NCBI RefSeq assembly: GCF_009363435.1
Contig: NZ_CP045354.1
Location: 2,446,501 to 2,510,500, forward strand
DNA length: 64,000 nt
Origin: Labrenzia sp. THAF82
GTDB taxonomy: Bacteria > Pseudomonadota > Alphaproteobacteria > Rhizobiales > Stappiaceae
Direction: 5' to 3'
The notes under the pieces are model-generated. The model saw nothing but the letters and a program-made list of their open reading frames with translations, was not told where the DNA came from and ran no database searches. Made by a program: the position numbers and the translations under genes. This document shows, piece by piece, positions 8,596-16,167 of the stretch; the stretch's first letter is position 1, and every line of letters starts with the position of its first letter.

Positions 8596-9375
8596 ATGGT
8601 CAAGCTGAGATCCGAGGTCGATCCAATACGTTTGAAGCGCGCCTGGGGCGCGATCGACAGCGCGTTTGCAAGGCAAGGTCTTACGCTGCACCGAGGGCAC
8701 GACTTCGATCAGATTGATAGGATGGCCGAACGCAGTGGACTAAAGATTCTCGAGGCACATTTTTCTCCGCGAACACAGACGTTCTCCAGTGGACGGGCGT
8801 TCTGGCTCGGGGTGACGGATGTGAAGGACAAACTGGTTGGCAGGGTGTGCGCACGCCTTGACCAGATCCGACCTCCACAAACGTTGGCGGACTATTGGCG
8901 CAAACACTTTTATCGCTGCTTTCCGGCAGAAACCGGCGGTCAGGTCGAATTGGCAGAAGAACAGCCACGCTTTGCTGAAAAGATCACCGGAGACACGGTT
9001 TATATGGGGGGCACTGAAGTGCGTCCCGAATGGCAGAATTCCCATCTCGGCGGCATGCTGAACCGCATCGCACAGATTGAAGCGCTCGACGAATGGGACG
9101 CGGATTTTTACTACGGCTGGATGGAAAAGCGCGTTTTCAAGGACGGTTTTCTAAGGTCGTGTGGCTTCACGCGCCTGCATGCAAATGCGGTGCGCTGGCA
9201 GGCTGGTGGACCCATCCCGATTGATAACGACCTATACCTGGCCGGAAACGAGCGTGATGATGTTCTGGATATGATAGACCAGATCCTGAGTGCTCCTCCA
9301 AAAGCCATAGAAGACAGAATATCCGCTCAAAACCTCCCGGCGTCTGAAACTTCAAAACCAGCCGCTCAAGAGTAA
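8596..9375 (+). CDS. Hypothetical protein, GNAT-like
   Basis: 259 residues with no confidently recognised family. The middle section (YMGGTEVRPEWQNSHLGGML, about residues 135-154) resembles the beta4-alpha3 acetyl-CoA-binding region of GNAT acyltransferases, in which a strand is followed by a Gly-rich turn and a helix. The first half (FWLGVTDVKDKLVGRVCARL) fits GNAT strands 2-3. The protein appears soluble and has no signal peptide. Its last about 200 bases overlap the 3' end of the convergent gene at 9167-9745, an unusually long tail-to-tail overlap, so one of the two C-termini may be misread or extended. An acyltransferase role is a guess. Confidence 0.6.
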   Translation: MVKLRSEVDPIRLKRAWGAIDSAFARQGLTLHRGHDFDQIDRMAERSGLKILEAHFSPRTQTFSSGRAFWLGVTDVKDKLVGRVCARLDQIRPPQTLADYWRKHFYRCFPAETGGQVELAEEQPRFAEKITGDTVYMGGTEVRPEWQNSHLGGMLNRIAQIEALDEWDADFYYGWMEKRVFKDGFLRSCGFTRLHANAVRWQAGGPIPIDNDLYLAGNERDDVLDMIDQILSAPPKAIEDRISAQNLPASETSKPAAQE

Positions 9376-9745
9376 GGTCGGGTGTGCCTTCGCCCATCAT
9401 GTCACCGGTGCGCTGAATGTCGTACCAGGGCTCTCCACGGATCGCCGCGTGATACCCTGGTGCCACTTTCCGGCGGTAATCCAGCGGCAAGGATGTTGGT
9501 TGGTCAGACGGCGGCAGGTAGTTCCGGAATGTCGAGTCTTTTCCGATGAGTGTAACTGGCGGCACGTCGTCGGGAACCAGGTCCGGACGGAACAGCATCA
9601 GCTTCTTGGAAAGGTGCGTGACCTGGCTGTCTTGCAGGTAGAAACCTTCGTTCTGACGCCAGAACTTGTAGAGAAACTGCGCTTCGTCACCGGCGGCGCC
9701 GCTTTCGACCCGGTCTAGTGATAGCTTCTTAACAAAGGAATTCAT
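9167..9745 (-). CDS. Conserved hypothetical protein, possibly PAS-like
   Basis: 192 residues starting MNSFVKKLSLDRVES after a good ribosome site (AGGGCGGAG). The body (SDQPTSLPLDYRRKVAPGYH, GEPWYDIQRTGD, DLTLERLVLKFQT, FERIFCLLWLLEE) looks like a globular sensor domain and loosely recalls alpha-proteobacterial PAS-fold proteins. I cannot assign it firmly. It is the third gene of a leftward operon and overlaps the preceding 87-codon gene by 17 bases. After LLWLLEE the sequence turns Gly/His/Pro-rich and overlaps the convergent GNAT-like gene. The natural C-terminus may once have ended near 9270, with the tail a read-through or frameshift product. Confidence 0.65.
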   Translation of the reverse strand: MNSFVKKLSLDRVESGAAGDEAQFLYKFWRQNEGFYLQDSQVTHLSKKLMLFRPDLVPDDVPPVTLIGKDSTFRNYLPPSDQPTSLPLDYRRKVAPGYHAAIRGEPWYDIQRTGDMMGEGTPDLTLERLVLKFQTPGGFERIFCLLWLLEEHSGSGLSYPEHHHARFRPGIGRYQSGWVHQPASAPHLHAGA

Positions 9746-9992
9746 GTTCTCCGCCCTCGTTAAAAGGCAAGGTTGGCCGATAGCCGTTTTCGATCGCGTG
9801 TTCGAAGATTTCACGTTCCGCCAGTTCCGCCAGGTGCCGACGTTCACTGTCGCTCAGGTCTGTGACCTTGTCGTGATCGAATTCGTTCATGCAGTAAAAG
9901 TCCAGGATGTAAAGACAGTCATACTGGGCTGCGATGTGAAAGAGCTGCAGGAATGTCAATTGCTCCGCAGTGAAGTCTGCGTTGTTGTTCAT
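9729..9992 (-). CDS. Small acidic hypothetical protein
   Basis: 87 residues, strongly acidic and helical (LTFLQLFHIAAQYDCLYILD, then DLSDSERRHLAELAEREIFE). No family is recognised. It is coupled to both neighbours: its ATG overlaps the stop of the XRE-like gene upstream (ATGA type) and its end overlaps the start of the next gene by 17 bases. This packing supports a real gene whose product works with them. There is no signal peptide or membrane segment. Confidence 0.65.
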   Translation of the reverse strand: MNNNADFTAEQLTFLQLFHIAAQYDCLYILDFYCMNEFDHDKVTDLSDSERRHLAELAEREIFEHAIENGYRPTLPFNEGGEHEFLC

Positions 9993-10453
9993 GTAAGGTC
10001 CTTAATCTCCAGGGCCTCGGGTGTGCCCTGGACAGTCTTTAGAATGTGAAATGTCTGCTCCAGTCGCTCAAACGCATTTGCGCGCAAGGCTGCCGGCTTT
10101 CTGTTCTCCAGATCGCAGACACGGTCATATGCAAAATCAAATAGCTTCTTTGTATCTGTTGGGCGCGCAGGCCTGTCGGAATTGTCGTTCAACGGTATTG
10201 ATGCGCTGTCAGCTGACCTGACAGTATTGGGAAGCGGAATACCAAGTCCCTGATGTAACAGAAGCAGCTCGACCGCCTGCAATCGCTGATGGCCGTTTTT
10301 CAGCTTCCACAGTTTCGAACTGCTTATCCCAAGTAGGGCATTGATTTCCTTATCGGAATGTTCGGCCAAAATATCCAGAAACCAGTCGTGGACCAGCTTT
10401 TCCAGGTTTTGGACTTCCTCGGATTCAAGGTCTGTCTCAACTTGAAGCGACAC
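9989..10453 (-). CDS. XRE-like DNA-binding regulator of unknown function
   Basis: About 154 residues from GTG 10453, which has AGGAA seven bases upstream. An ATG at 10519 would place the start upstream of the operator-like palindrome, so I reject it. Residues about 30-70 form a Cro/C1-type helix-turn-helix (HSDKEINALLGISSSKLWKL, then KNGHQRLQAVELLLLHQGLG). This is followed by a Ser/Asp/Pro-rich linker and a C-terminal helical region (TDTKKLFDFAYDRVCDLENR). It heads a three-gene operon. A 23-bp near-palindrome 35 bases upstream suggests autoregulation. Confidence 0.7.
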   Translation of the reverse strand: MSLQVETDLESEEVQNLEKLVHDWFLDILAEHSDKEINALLGISSSKLWKLKNGHQRLQAVELLLLHQGLGIPLPNTVRSADSASIPLNDNSDRPARPTDTKKLFDFAYDRVCDLENRKPAALRANAFERLEQTFHILKTVQGTPEALEIKDLT

Positions 10454-10487
10454 GTGCGAGTTCCTGCATCTAGAATCGATGTTTCGA

Positions 10488-10510
10488 TTTTGGTCAAATT
10501 TTGTCCAAAA
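10488..10510 (-). promoter_or_regulatory. 23-bp near-palindromic operator upstream of the XRE-like operon
   Basis: The arms TTTTGG (10488-10493) and CCAAAA (10505-10510) flank an inner pair TCAAA and TTTGT. Nearly every position is symmetric around base 10499. It lies 35-57 bases upstream of the GTG start of the XRE-like gene, where an autoregulatory operator is expected. Confidence 0.6.
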
Positions 10511-10659
10511 TAGACACAAGTTTTCAGAAAAAGCAACGCAACGTTTCTGTGATCGTGACTTAGAGTTTGATCCGAAGCATCAAGGATTTTCGACCGGACA
10601 CTCTTTTCAAGGCAAGGTTCGAGTTGAGACTTGCCAACTTTAAACGGCATTCTTGTTGT

Positions 10660-11235
10660 TCAACGGTCGTAAATACTCATGACAACGCCTGACTGGGTGG
10701 CTTCCAGTTTCTTGAGCACAAAACCGCTCAAAGAGCCCGTTTCCTGAAAGAGGCGTTTGCCGGATCCGGCAACGACCGGAAATGTCCAAAGCCGAAACTC
10801 GTCTATCAAGTTATGCATGGCCAACAACTGGATGAGTTGCCAGCTGCCGTGCACCTGGAGCAAAGGCCCGTTCGATGCCTTCAGGTCCGTAATTTCGGTC
10901 ACGAGATCGCCGCTCAGCTTTTCGGAAGGCGACCAGGTCAACTCGTCCATCGTCCTTGTTGCGACAAATTTTCTTGCCCTATTCATTATGCGGGCAGGGC
11001 CGCTGTCCTCCGCTTCCGGCCAGTGACCGGCAAAAAGCTGGTAGGTCTTTCGCCCGAACAGCATGTCATAGGGTTCATTCATGGCTTCGCGTTGAACCTG
11101 CTCCATGACGTCTTGCCAGAAGGGCGCTGCCCAACCGCCGCCCTCGAAATCTCCAGATCGATCTTCGTCGGGTGAACTCGGTGACTGCATCACACCATCC
11201 ATCGTTAAAAAAGTCAGAATCGCGAGTTTTCTCAT
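10660..11235 (-). CDS. Dihydrofolate reductase-fold (RibD C-terminal-like) protein
   Basis: 191 residues. It begins MRKLAILTFLTMDGVMQSP and contains DMLFGRKTYQLFAGHWP and FPVVAGSGKRLFQE, the conserved marks of the RibD-C/DHFR-like reductase family (NADPH-binding fold). These stand-alone proteins are widespread and mostly uncharacterised; true folate reduction is unlikely. It is the third gene of the ArsR/SRPBCC operon, and its ATG overlaps the end of the SRPBCC gene. The same trio is common in rhizobia. Confidence 0.88.
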   Translation of the reverse strand: MRKLAILTFLTMDGVMQSPSSPDEDRSGDFEGGGWAAPFWQDVMEQVQREAMNEPYDMLFGRKTYQLFAGHWPEAEDSGPARIMNRARKFVATRTMDELTWSPSEKLSGDLVTEITDLKASNGPLLQVHGSWQLIQLLAMHNLIDEFRLWTFPVVAGSGKRLFQETGSLSGFVLKKLEATQSGVVMSIYDR

Positions 11236-11690
11236 GTCGCCTGTCCTTCGATTAAAGTGTCTGACAGGAGGTCCAATGTGCTTTCCCAGCCCTCCTGGTG
11301 CACCGTGCAGGCCATGTCGTTGGGAATGCCTTCATGCACAATTTTGACTTCAGTGGCCTCGCCGGATTGTTTGAAGTGAAATGTGACACGCATTGGTACT
11401 CCTGCGAGCGGGTCGGGAGCTTCCCAGATCCAGGTCATCTTGATTGTCCTGTCTCGCTCTATTTCTTCGAAAGTGCCGCTAACCACGGGTCTCCTTCCAT
11501 CGGGCAAAAGCCAGGCAAGGCGGTATCTGCCACGAACGCGAAATTCGTAAGTCAATATTTCGACAGGTGTGTCCGCATTTGGTTTGAACCATCTGGCAAG
11601 TGCGGCAGGGTCAGTAAAGGCTGCGAAAATCCGGCTGCAAGGAGCCGCGATGGTACGGCTGACGATCAACGGAATCTGAGCTTCCGTCAT
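11232..11690 (-). CDS. SRPBCC (AHSA1-like) domain protein
   Basis: 152 residues with the START/SRPBCC pattern IVSRTIAAPCSRIFAAFTDP, AALARWFKP and a C-terminal EGIPNDMACTVHQEGWESTL helix. The fold forms a ligand-binding cavity, but the ligand is unknown. It overlaps the ArsR stop by 4 bases and its own end overlaps the reductase start by 4 bases, so the three genes are translationally coupled and presumably act as one response unit. Confidence 0.88.
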   Translation of the reverse strand: MTEAQIPLIVSRTIAAPCSRIFAAFTDPAALARWFKPNADTPVEILTYEFRVRGRYRLAWLLPDGRRPVVSGTFEEIERDRTIKMTWIWEAPDPLAGVPMRVTFHFKQSGEATEVKIVHEGIPNDMACTVHQEGWESTLDLLSDTLIEGQAT

Positions 11691-12061
11691 TCTGTATCCT
11701 CGTCACTTCCGTCCGTTGCCCGAAGCTCTGGTTGCCCATCAGTGACGAAACTTTCCAGGTTCCGAAGAGCGCCTTCCCAGAAGGTGCGATGCCGTGCAAT
11801 CCAGTCTTCCGCCTGTCTCATGCTGTCCGCAACGAGGTGAAAGTGATGGACACGCCCGTTTATCTCCCGGCGAACAAGGCCGGCGTTTTCAAGTACTTTC
11901 AAATGTTTGGAGATCGTGGGTTGCGCAGCATCGAATGGCGCACGCAGCTCTCCTGCGGACAAAGCCCCGCGGCTTGCGAGCATTGAAATCATCTCGCGGC
12001 GAGTTCCGTCCCCAAGAGCATGGAAGGCCCGGTCGAGACTGTTTTGATAATGTATAGCCAT
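11687..12061 (-). CDS. ArsR-family transcriptional repressor
   Basis: 124 residues. The winged helix spans about residues 10-85 (FHALGDGTRREMISMLASRG, then SAGELRAPFDAAQPTISKHL and KVLENAGLVRREINGRVHHF). The metal-binding Cys motif of ArsR/SmtB (ELCVC) is absent, as in the many ArsR relatives that pair with SRPBCC proteins and are not metal sensors. The start ATG lies inside an 18-bp palindrome and there is no ribosome site upstream. The mRNA is probably leaderless and the protein represses its own operon. Confidence 0.9.
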   Translation of the reverse strand: MAIHYQNSLDRAFHALGDGTRREMISMLASRGALSAGELRAPFDAAQPTISKHLKVLENAGLVRREINGRVHHFHLVADSMRQAEDWIARHRTFWEGALRNLESFVTDGQPELRATDGSDEDTE

Positions 12062-12095
12062 ATGGCTATATTATGAACGCAGCCCAGAGTGTCAA
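12053..12095 (-). promoter_or_regulatory. ArsR-operon promoter and operator overlapping the start codon
   Basis: The perfect 18-bp palindrome TATAGCCATATGGCTATA (12053-12070) contains the arsR-like ATG (12061-12059). Reading leftward, TTGACA lies at 12095-12090 and TAATAT about 16 bases later. This puts the transcription start within a few bases of the ATG, so the mRNA should be leaderless. A bound dimer would cover both promoter and start. Confidence 0.75.
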
Positions 12096-12199
12096 GACCA
12101 GTCCGTCACCAGTGCAATCTTAAGGTCTAGCCAGAGCAGGCTGGTGTTTTCAATCAGACCGATGTGCTGCGTACATTCTGATCGGTCGAAACGGCTCGG

Positions 12200-12226
12200 G
12201 GCCTCGGAGTTTGTGCGTCCGAGGCC
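12200..12226 (-). terminator. Hairpin downstream of the MBL-fold gene
   Basis: GGCCTCGGA (12200-12208) and TCCGAGGCC (12218-12226) form a perfect 9-bp stem with a 9-base loop, 17 bases beyond the MBL gene stop. There is no strong T-run, so termination is plausible but not certain. Confidence 0.5.
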
Positions 12227-12242
12227 GTCTTGAGCCATTGAA

Positions 12243-13307
12243 TCAGTTGGAAGATGTCAACATCACGGAGGCAAGGTCCTGACCAACGGTGGTTTCTCCT
12301 TCAAAACCACTCTTTGAAACCGCGTCGCGGTAGTCGTCTTCGCTCAGGGCGCCGTCGGGCAGTTTGTAAGGACCCTGACGTGGTGCCCCAACAGGCGGGA
12401 TCAGATGGGTCAGCATCAGGTGTTTGGCACCGGCACGCTTGGCGAGATGGCCAAGATCGGTCGCGTTACTCTGTCGGAAAAATATCGGCGGCGGAAAGCC
12501 TGTGCCGCCGTCAGGCCCCATCACAGGGTGAATGGTTGAATGAACGACAATGTCTGCGCCAGCTGCAAGCTTTTCAACCTGATCGGATGTGGAGGTCTTG
12601 CGTGGGGGCTTGCGCATGTCATTTCCGGCATCGCCGCCTATGACCACGCTGCCTGCTGGTGTGTCGACGCGATAGGACGCGTGCCCGGCAATGTGGGTGG
12701 AGCGGATAGCGCTGACCGACACATCCCCTTTTGACCAGACTTTCTGCGCCTCGTCTTCCGGTTTGAAGTCCTTGACGACAATGAGCTCTGCCGGTCCGCC
12801 AGGCAATCGTTTCTTGTTTTCCGCCAGGCGCTGCGCGATCTCGCCGGACTGGATCAGGGAATCGCCAATGTGTTTGGCAAAACGTGCGCAGCTCAACGAA
12901 AAGCCGAGCGGTGATTTCGTCTCCTCGCTACAGACAAGGTCGACCTTCGGACCGCCGGAGTTGAAATGCCAACGCAGTTGCATCATGTCGGCGAGACCTT
13001 CGGTGTGGTCTGAGTGCAGGTGCGTTAGAAAAACCGCATCGAGCTGACCGACCGGAACGCCTGCCTGGCTAAGGCGCTGTGTGGTGCCACGCCCGGTGTC
13101 GAACTGCAATCGAATGTCATTGCATTTGGTTTCAACAGATCCGAATTGCACGAGCGTTCCCGCGCCTGCCTGCCCTTTGAATACGGGCGGTCCGCCTTGC
13201 GTGCCGGTGAGCGTTACTTTCAGGCAGCTCTGTGCCTGTGCGCCTGTGGCAACCAACAGGCACGCACCGAAGAAAACGGCACCAACCAGTTTCCGTGTCA
13301 TGTCCAC
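12243..13307 (-). CDS. Exported metallo-beta-lactamase-fold hydrolase
   Basis: 354 residues with a signal peptide (cleavage near ATGAQAQS, residue about 26) and the metal motif HLHSDH (96-101). The arylsulfatase/RNase Z-like arrangement follows: STHIAGHASYRV near 200, GGDAGND near 225 and HSTIHP near 255. It therefore probably acts in the periplasm as a two-metal hydrolase; the substrate is not evident. A GntR-type box lies at 13337-13352, 30 bases upstream, linking it to the catabolic island. It could open a lactone or ester during substrate entry (inference). Confidence 0.88.
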   Translation of the reverse strand: MDMTRKLVGAVFFGACLLVATGAQAQSCLKVTLTGTQGGPPVFKGQAGAGTLVQFGSVETKCNDIRLQFDTGRGTTQRLSQAGVPVGQLDAVFLTHLHSDHTEGLADMMQLRWHFNSGGPKVDLVCSEETKSPLGFSLSCARFAKHIGDSLIQSGEIAQRLAENKKRLPGGPAELIVVKDFKPEDEAQKVWSKGDVSVSAIRSTHIAGHASYRVDTPAGSVVIGGDAGNDMRKPPRKTSTSDQVEKLAAGADIVVHSTIHPVMGPDGGTGFPPPIFFRQSNATDLGHLAKRAGAKHLMLTHLIPPVGAPRQGPYKLPDGALSEDDYRDAVSKSGFEGETTVGQDLASVMLTSSN

Positions 13308-13336
13308 CTCCCATCGATTTAATATTTATAGAGTCG

Positions 13337-13352
13337 ATAATATCGATTTTAA
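13337..13352 (-). promoter_or_regulatory. GntR-type operator upstream of the MBL-fold gene
   Basis: ATAATATCGATTTTAA differs at two positions from the perfect palindrome ATAATATCGATATTAT found in front of the GntR gene. It lies 30 bases upstream of the MBL start. Another ATCGAT core at about 13370-13376 may extend the site. Confidence 0.65.
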
Positions 13353-13423
13353 ATTCAAATGCAAAATTACATCGATTGTATGAGGTTTTGTTGCAATGAA
13401 ATGCTGGACTTAAAGGACTGCCA

Positions 13424-14698
13424 TTATGCAGCTGGTACCTGGTCCTGATTGCTCAAGTCTTGCTTTCTTGCCGTGCCATCCAACGACCGAATGTCCGAAC
13501 TCGCGGCGATTTCCTGCCGTGTCGCAAAGCCTTCGTGGTTTTGCGGAACTCTTGCAAGGTCATAGAGATAGTTGACCATCACACCGGCCGACTGTGCTGT
13601 GCCCTTTTCGGAAAGGTCTGCATCGGCATGGACTGCGTGAACAAGCGCGCCGTTGCCAAGGTGGAAGCGGGCGACCGGATCGAGCGGCAGCCCGTCCTTC
13701 CGTTTTGCCGACATGAGATAGTGGGCAGCGAGCAGTTTGAGCTGTTTAGCGTCTGCGCCCTCGAATGGGATTCCGTTGTCGGCCAGCCAGCGGGTGAGGC
13801 CGGGAATGGGTGACAGGGTCACGAATGTCTTCAAATCCGGAAGCTCGGCTGCGAGATCCGTGGCCACTTGTTTGATCAGTGAGTTGCCGAAAGAAATACC
13901 GGCGAGGCCTGCCTGGCAATTGGAAATGGAATAGAAGACAGCTGTCCTGGCTTTATCCGCCGTGATCGGTTCACGGCCCTCGGCCAGCAATTCCTGAACG
14001 GACCCTGGAATGTCGCTTGTCAGAGCCACTTCAACGAAGATCAGGGGTTCATCCGGCATCGAAGGATGGAAGAACGCGAAGCACCTTCGATCAACCGGTG
14101 CCAGTCGACGTCTCAAATCTTCCCAGCTGCCGATTTCATGCACCGCTTCATAGGCAATGATCTTTTCAAGAATATGCGCGGGGCTTTCCCAGCTGATGGG
14201 ACGCAGAACCAAGAAACCCCGATTGAACCAGGAGAGGAAAAGGTGCCGAAAGTCCTGATCGAGTGCCTGCAGCTCATGATCCTGTCCACCAAGCCGCAAC
14301 AGATCCGCCCGCATCTGAACCAGAACTTGTGTTGCCCCCGGTATCTGGTTCAAGCGACGGATCAATTCCTGGCGATCAGGTTCCACTGCCGCCATGAAGT
14401 CCCGATAGGTCTGTTTGCTCGGGCTGGCTTCATAGGCGTCCAGCGTTTGGCGCACCTGCTCCGGATCAATGTTCATGTCTCCGGCAAGATGATGAAAGAA
14501 GGCCAGTTTCCCTTCATCGGTCAGCTCCTGGTATCGCAGCAGGATTTGATCGGCAATAGTCAGTCCTGTGACATCGCCTGTTGCGCCAACAAGCGCTTTT
14601 ATGAGGTCTTCAAGCGAACGGCCGTCGAACTGCGCGGCCGGTCCTCTGAAATACCGGCGCTCAAAGATTGTCGACAGCAAATCGCCAAGAATGGTCAT
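13424..14698 (-). CDS. Malonyl-CoA decarboxylase
   Basis: 424 residues, a full-length MCD: malonyl-CoA to acetyl-CoA and CO2. The N-terminal helical domain is followed by the GNAT-like catalytic domain. Conserved stretches include FFHPSMPDEPLIFVEVALT (about 208-226), SISNCQAGLAGISFGNSLIK, FVTLSPIPGLTRWL, and FHLGNGA (345-351) with the catalytic His (H346). It starts 97 bases after the YCII gene on the same strand and is probably co-transcribed from the GntR-boxed promoter at 15210. Its place in the island suggests that the degraded compound, or a side branch, yields malonyl-CoA or malonate. No malonyl-CoA synthetase is adjacent. Confidence 0.93.
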   Translation of the reverse strand: MTILGDLLSTIFERRYFRGPAAQFDGRSLEDLIKALVGATGDVTGLTIADQILLRYQELTDEGKLAFFHHLAGDMNIDPEQVRQTLDAYEASPSKQTYRDFMAAVEPDRQELIRRLNQIPGATQVLVQMRADLLRLGGQDHELQALDQDFRHLFLSWFNRGFLVLRPISWESPAHILEKIIAYEAVHEIGSWEDLRRRLAPVDRRCFAFFHPSMPDEPLIFVEVALTSDIPGSVQELLAEGREPITADKARTAVFYSISNCQAGLAGISFGNSLIKQVATDLAAELPDLKTFVTLSPIPGLTRWLADNGIPFEGADAKQLKLLAAHYLMSAKRKDGLPLDPVARFHLGNGALVHAVHADADLSEKGTAQSAGVMVNYLYDLARVPQNHEGFATRQEIAASSDIRSLDGTARKQDLSNQDQVPAA

Positions 14699-14794
14699 GG
14701 GCGGCTCCGAGTGTCTAACAGCTGTGTCTCATAAGATAGGTGTACATGGGCAGCGCGGACACTCCCCCAAATAGGCAATGCCGACACCTGGAAG

Positions 14795-15181
14795 TCAGGA
14801 GAAGCTGACCTTCTTCCCGGACAATCCGACGGAAACCGTGAAACTGCCCTCATTGACCAACCATCGGCGAATGGCGAAGGTTCTGACGCCGCGCTTGTGC
14901 ATCGGGTCGTTCTCGGCGAGAGCTCTGGCCTCTTCAAGCGAGGCGGCCCTGTAAATGATCATGCCTTCGCCATTCATATCTTCACCCGTGGCGTCGGACA
15001 CCGGTCCGGCAAAAACCAGTTTCCCGTCCTGTTCCAGCTCGGCCTGATAGGCCAGGTGGTCCGGCAGTGTGCCCGGCAGGTCCGCATCCGGTCCGGCTGG
15101 TTTGGAATTCACAACAAAGAGTTCAAGCGCGAGTGCTCCGCGTTCCTTGGCAATACGTTTGTAGTCTGCCCATTTCGGCAT
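14795..15181 (-). CDS. YCII-family protein
   Basis: 128 residues from ATG 15181, which follows AAGGAGA. The YCII/DABB-like ferredoxin fold shows in LPDHLAYQAELEQDGKLVFA, EGMIIYRAASLEEARALAEN and DPMHKRGVRTFAIRRW. YCII proteins include a dehydrochlorinase-like enzyme of chlorinated aromatic degradation and many unknowns. It is divergent from the FAH-family gene and shares the intergenic GntR box, so it is likely a lactone- or isomer-handling accessory of the same pathway (inference). An upstream in-frame ATG at 15232 would run through the operator and is rejected. Confidence 0.85.
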   Translation of the reverse strand: MPKWADYKRIAKERGALALELFVVNSKPAGPDADLPGTLPDHLAYQAELEQDGKLVFAGPVSDATGEDMNGEGMIIYRAASLEEARALAENDPMHKRGVRTFAIRRWLVNEGSFTVSVGLSGKKVSFS

Positions 15182-15209
15182 GATTGATCTCCTTCTTTCC
15201 GGCAGTTTA

Positions 15210-15225
15210 AAAAAATCGATATTAT
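15210..15225. promoter_or_regulatory. GntR-type operator in the divergent YCII/FAH promoter
   Basis: AAAAAATCGATATTAT matches ATAATATCGATATTAT at 14 of 16 positions; the right half is identical. It lies between the divergent starts at 15181 and 15286, followed by TTGACA at 15226-15231, a candidate -35 for the rightward operon. Confidence 0.7.
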
Positions 15226-15285
15226 TTGACAATCTATAAGATAGTCGTCAAAGTATCAAAAATTACAGAAACACCGAGGCGTATG

Positions 15286-16167
15286 ATGCGGTTTATTGTA
15301 GGGACAGGTTTGTCGGGGCAGGGTGTCTTTCTCGTCGATGGGGAATGGGCCTGGAACCTGACGGCGATTGACGGACGGGTTGGCACGGATCTGAGGCCGC
15401 TGATCGAAGGATCGGTGGATCTGAACAGCCTTGCAGGACAAAAGAACAAGGTGGACGCGGAGCCGGTCACCTCTTTGACACCTGGACTTCCGGTCATCCG
15501 CCCCGGCAAAATCATCTGCCTCGGCCTCAACTATGTCGACCACATCAAGGAAGGTGGCTATGACGTTCCGGTCTACCCGGCGCTCTTCATGCGGTGCACC
15601 ACATCCATGATCCCGGCAGGTGCGCCGATGGTCCGCCCGTCGTGCTCCGAACAACTTGACTATGAAGCGGAGCTGATGGTGATCATCGGCAAGGGCGGCA
15701 AGCACATCAGCGAAAAAGACGCGCTCGATCACGTCTTTGGTTACACCCTTTTCAATGACGGCTCGGTGCGTGAATACCAGCGCAAGACCCATCAATGGAC
15801 ACCGGGCAAGAATTTCGACGCAACAGGGCCGATCGGTCCAGTCATAGTAACGCCTGACGAGCTGCCGGAGGGCGCTAATGGGCTCAAGATCGAGTCTCGC
15901 GTCGGCACTGAAATACTGCAGAGCGCAACCACATCGGACATGCTTTGGAGCGTTGCCCGCACCATTGCGACTGTCTCAGAATTCTCAACACTGGAGCCTG
16001 GGGACCTCTTGGCCATGGGAACGCCTCCGGGTGTAGGACATGCCAAGAAGCCGCCGCGTTGGCTGCGCCCTGGTGAAACTGTTGAGGTCGAGATCGAAGG
16101 TATCGGCATTTGCGCAAACCCGATTGTCGCAGAAGAAGATCAGGTGACGACGGAGGCGGCTGAATGA
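15286..16167 (+). CDS. Fumarylacetoacetate hydrolase-family protein
   Basis: 293 residues. The FAH catalytic domain begins at about residue 75 (IICLGLNYVDHIKEGG). Acidic metal ligands lie in SEQLDYEAELMVII and FGYTLFNDGSVREYQ, and the C-terminal LEPGDLLAMGTPPGVGH motif is intact. Members hydrolyse or decarboxylate acylpyruvates and 2-oxo-dioic acids at the end of aromatic meta- or gentisate-type pathways. It is the first gene of the rightward operon with nitroreductase, OsmC, TRAP transporter and dioxygenase. Tandem ATGs occur at 15283 and 15286; the second has better spacing from GAGG. Confidence 0.93.
   Translation: MRFIVGTGLSGQGVFLVDGEWAWNLTAIDGRVGTDLRPLIEGSVDLNSLAGQKNKVDAEPVTSLTPGLPVIRPGKIICLGLNYVDHIKEGGYDVPVYPALFMRCTTSMIPAGAPMVRPSCSEQLDYEAELMVIIGKGGKHISEKDALDHVFGYTLFNDGSVREYQRKTHQWTPGKNFDATGPIGPVIVTPDELPEGANGLKIESRVGTEILQSATTSDMLWSVARTIATVSEFSTLEPGDLLAMGTPPGVGHAKKPPRWLRPGETVEVEIEGIGICANPIVAEEDQVTTEAAE

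Noticed and set aside
8235..8717. A 160-codon plus-strand frame
   Set aside because: It overlaps the start of the GNAT-like gene, shows no motif and has mixed composition; treated as intergenic.
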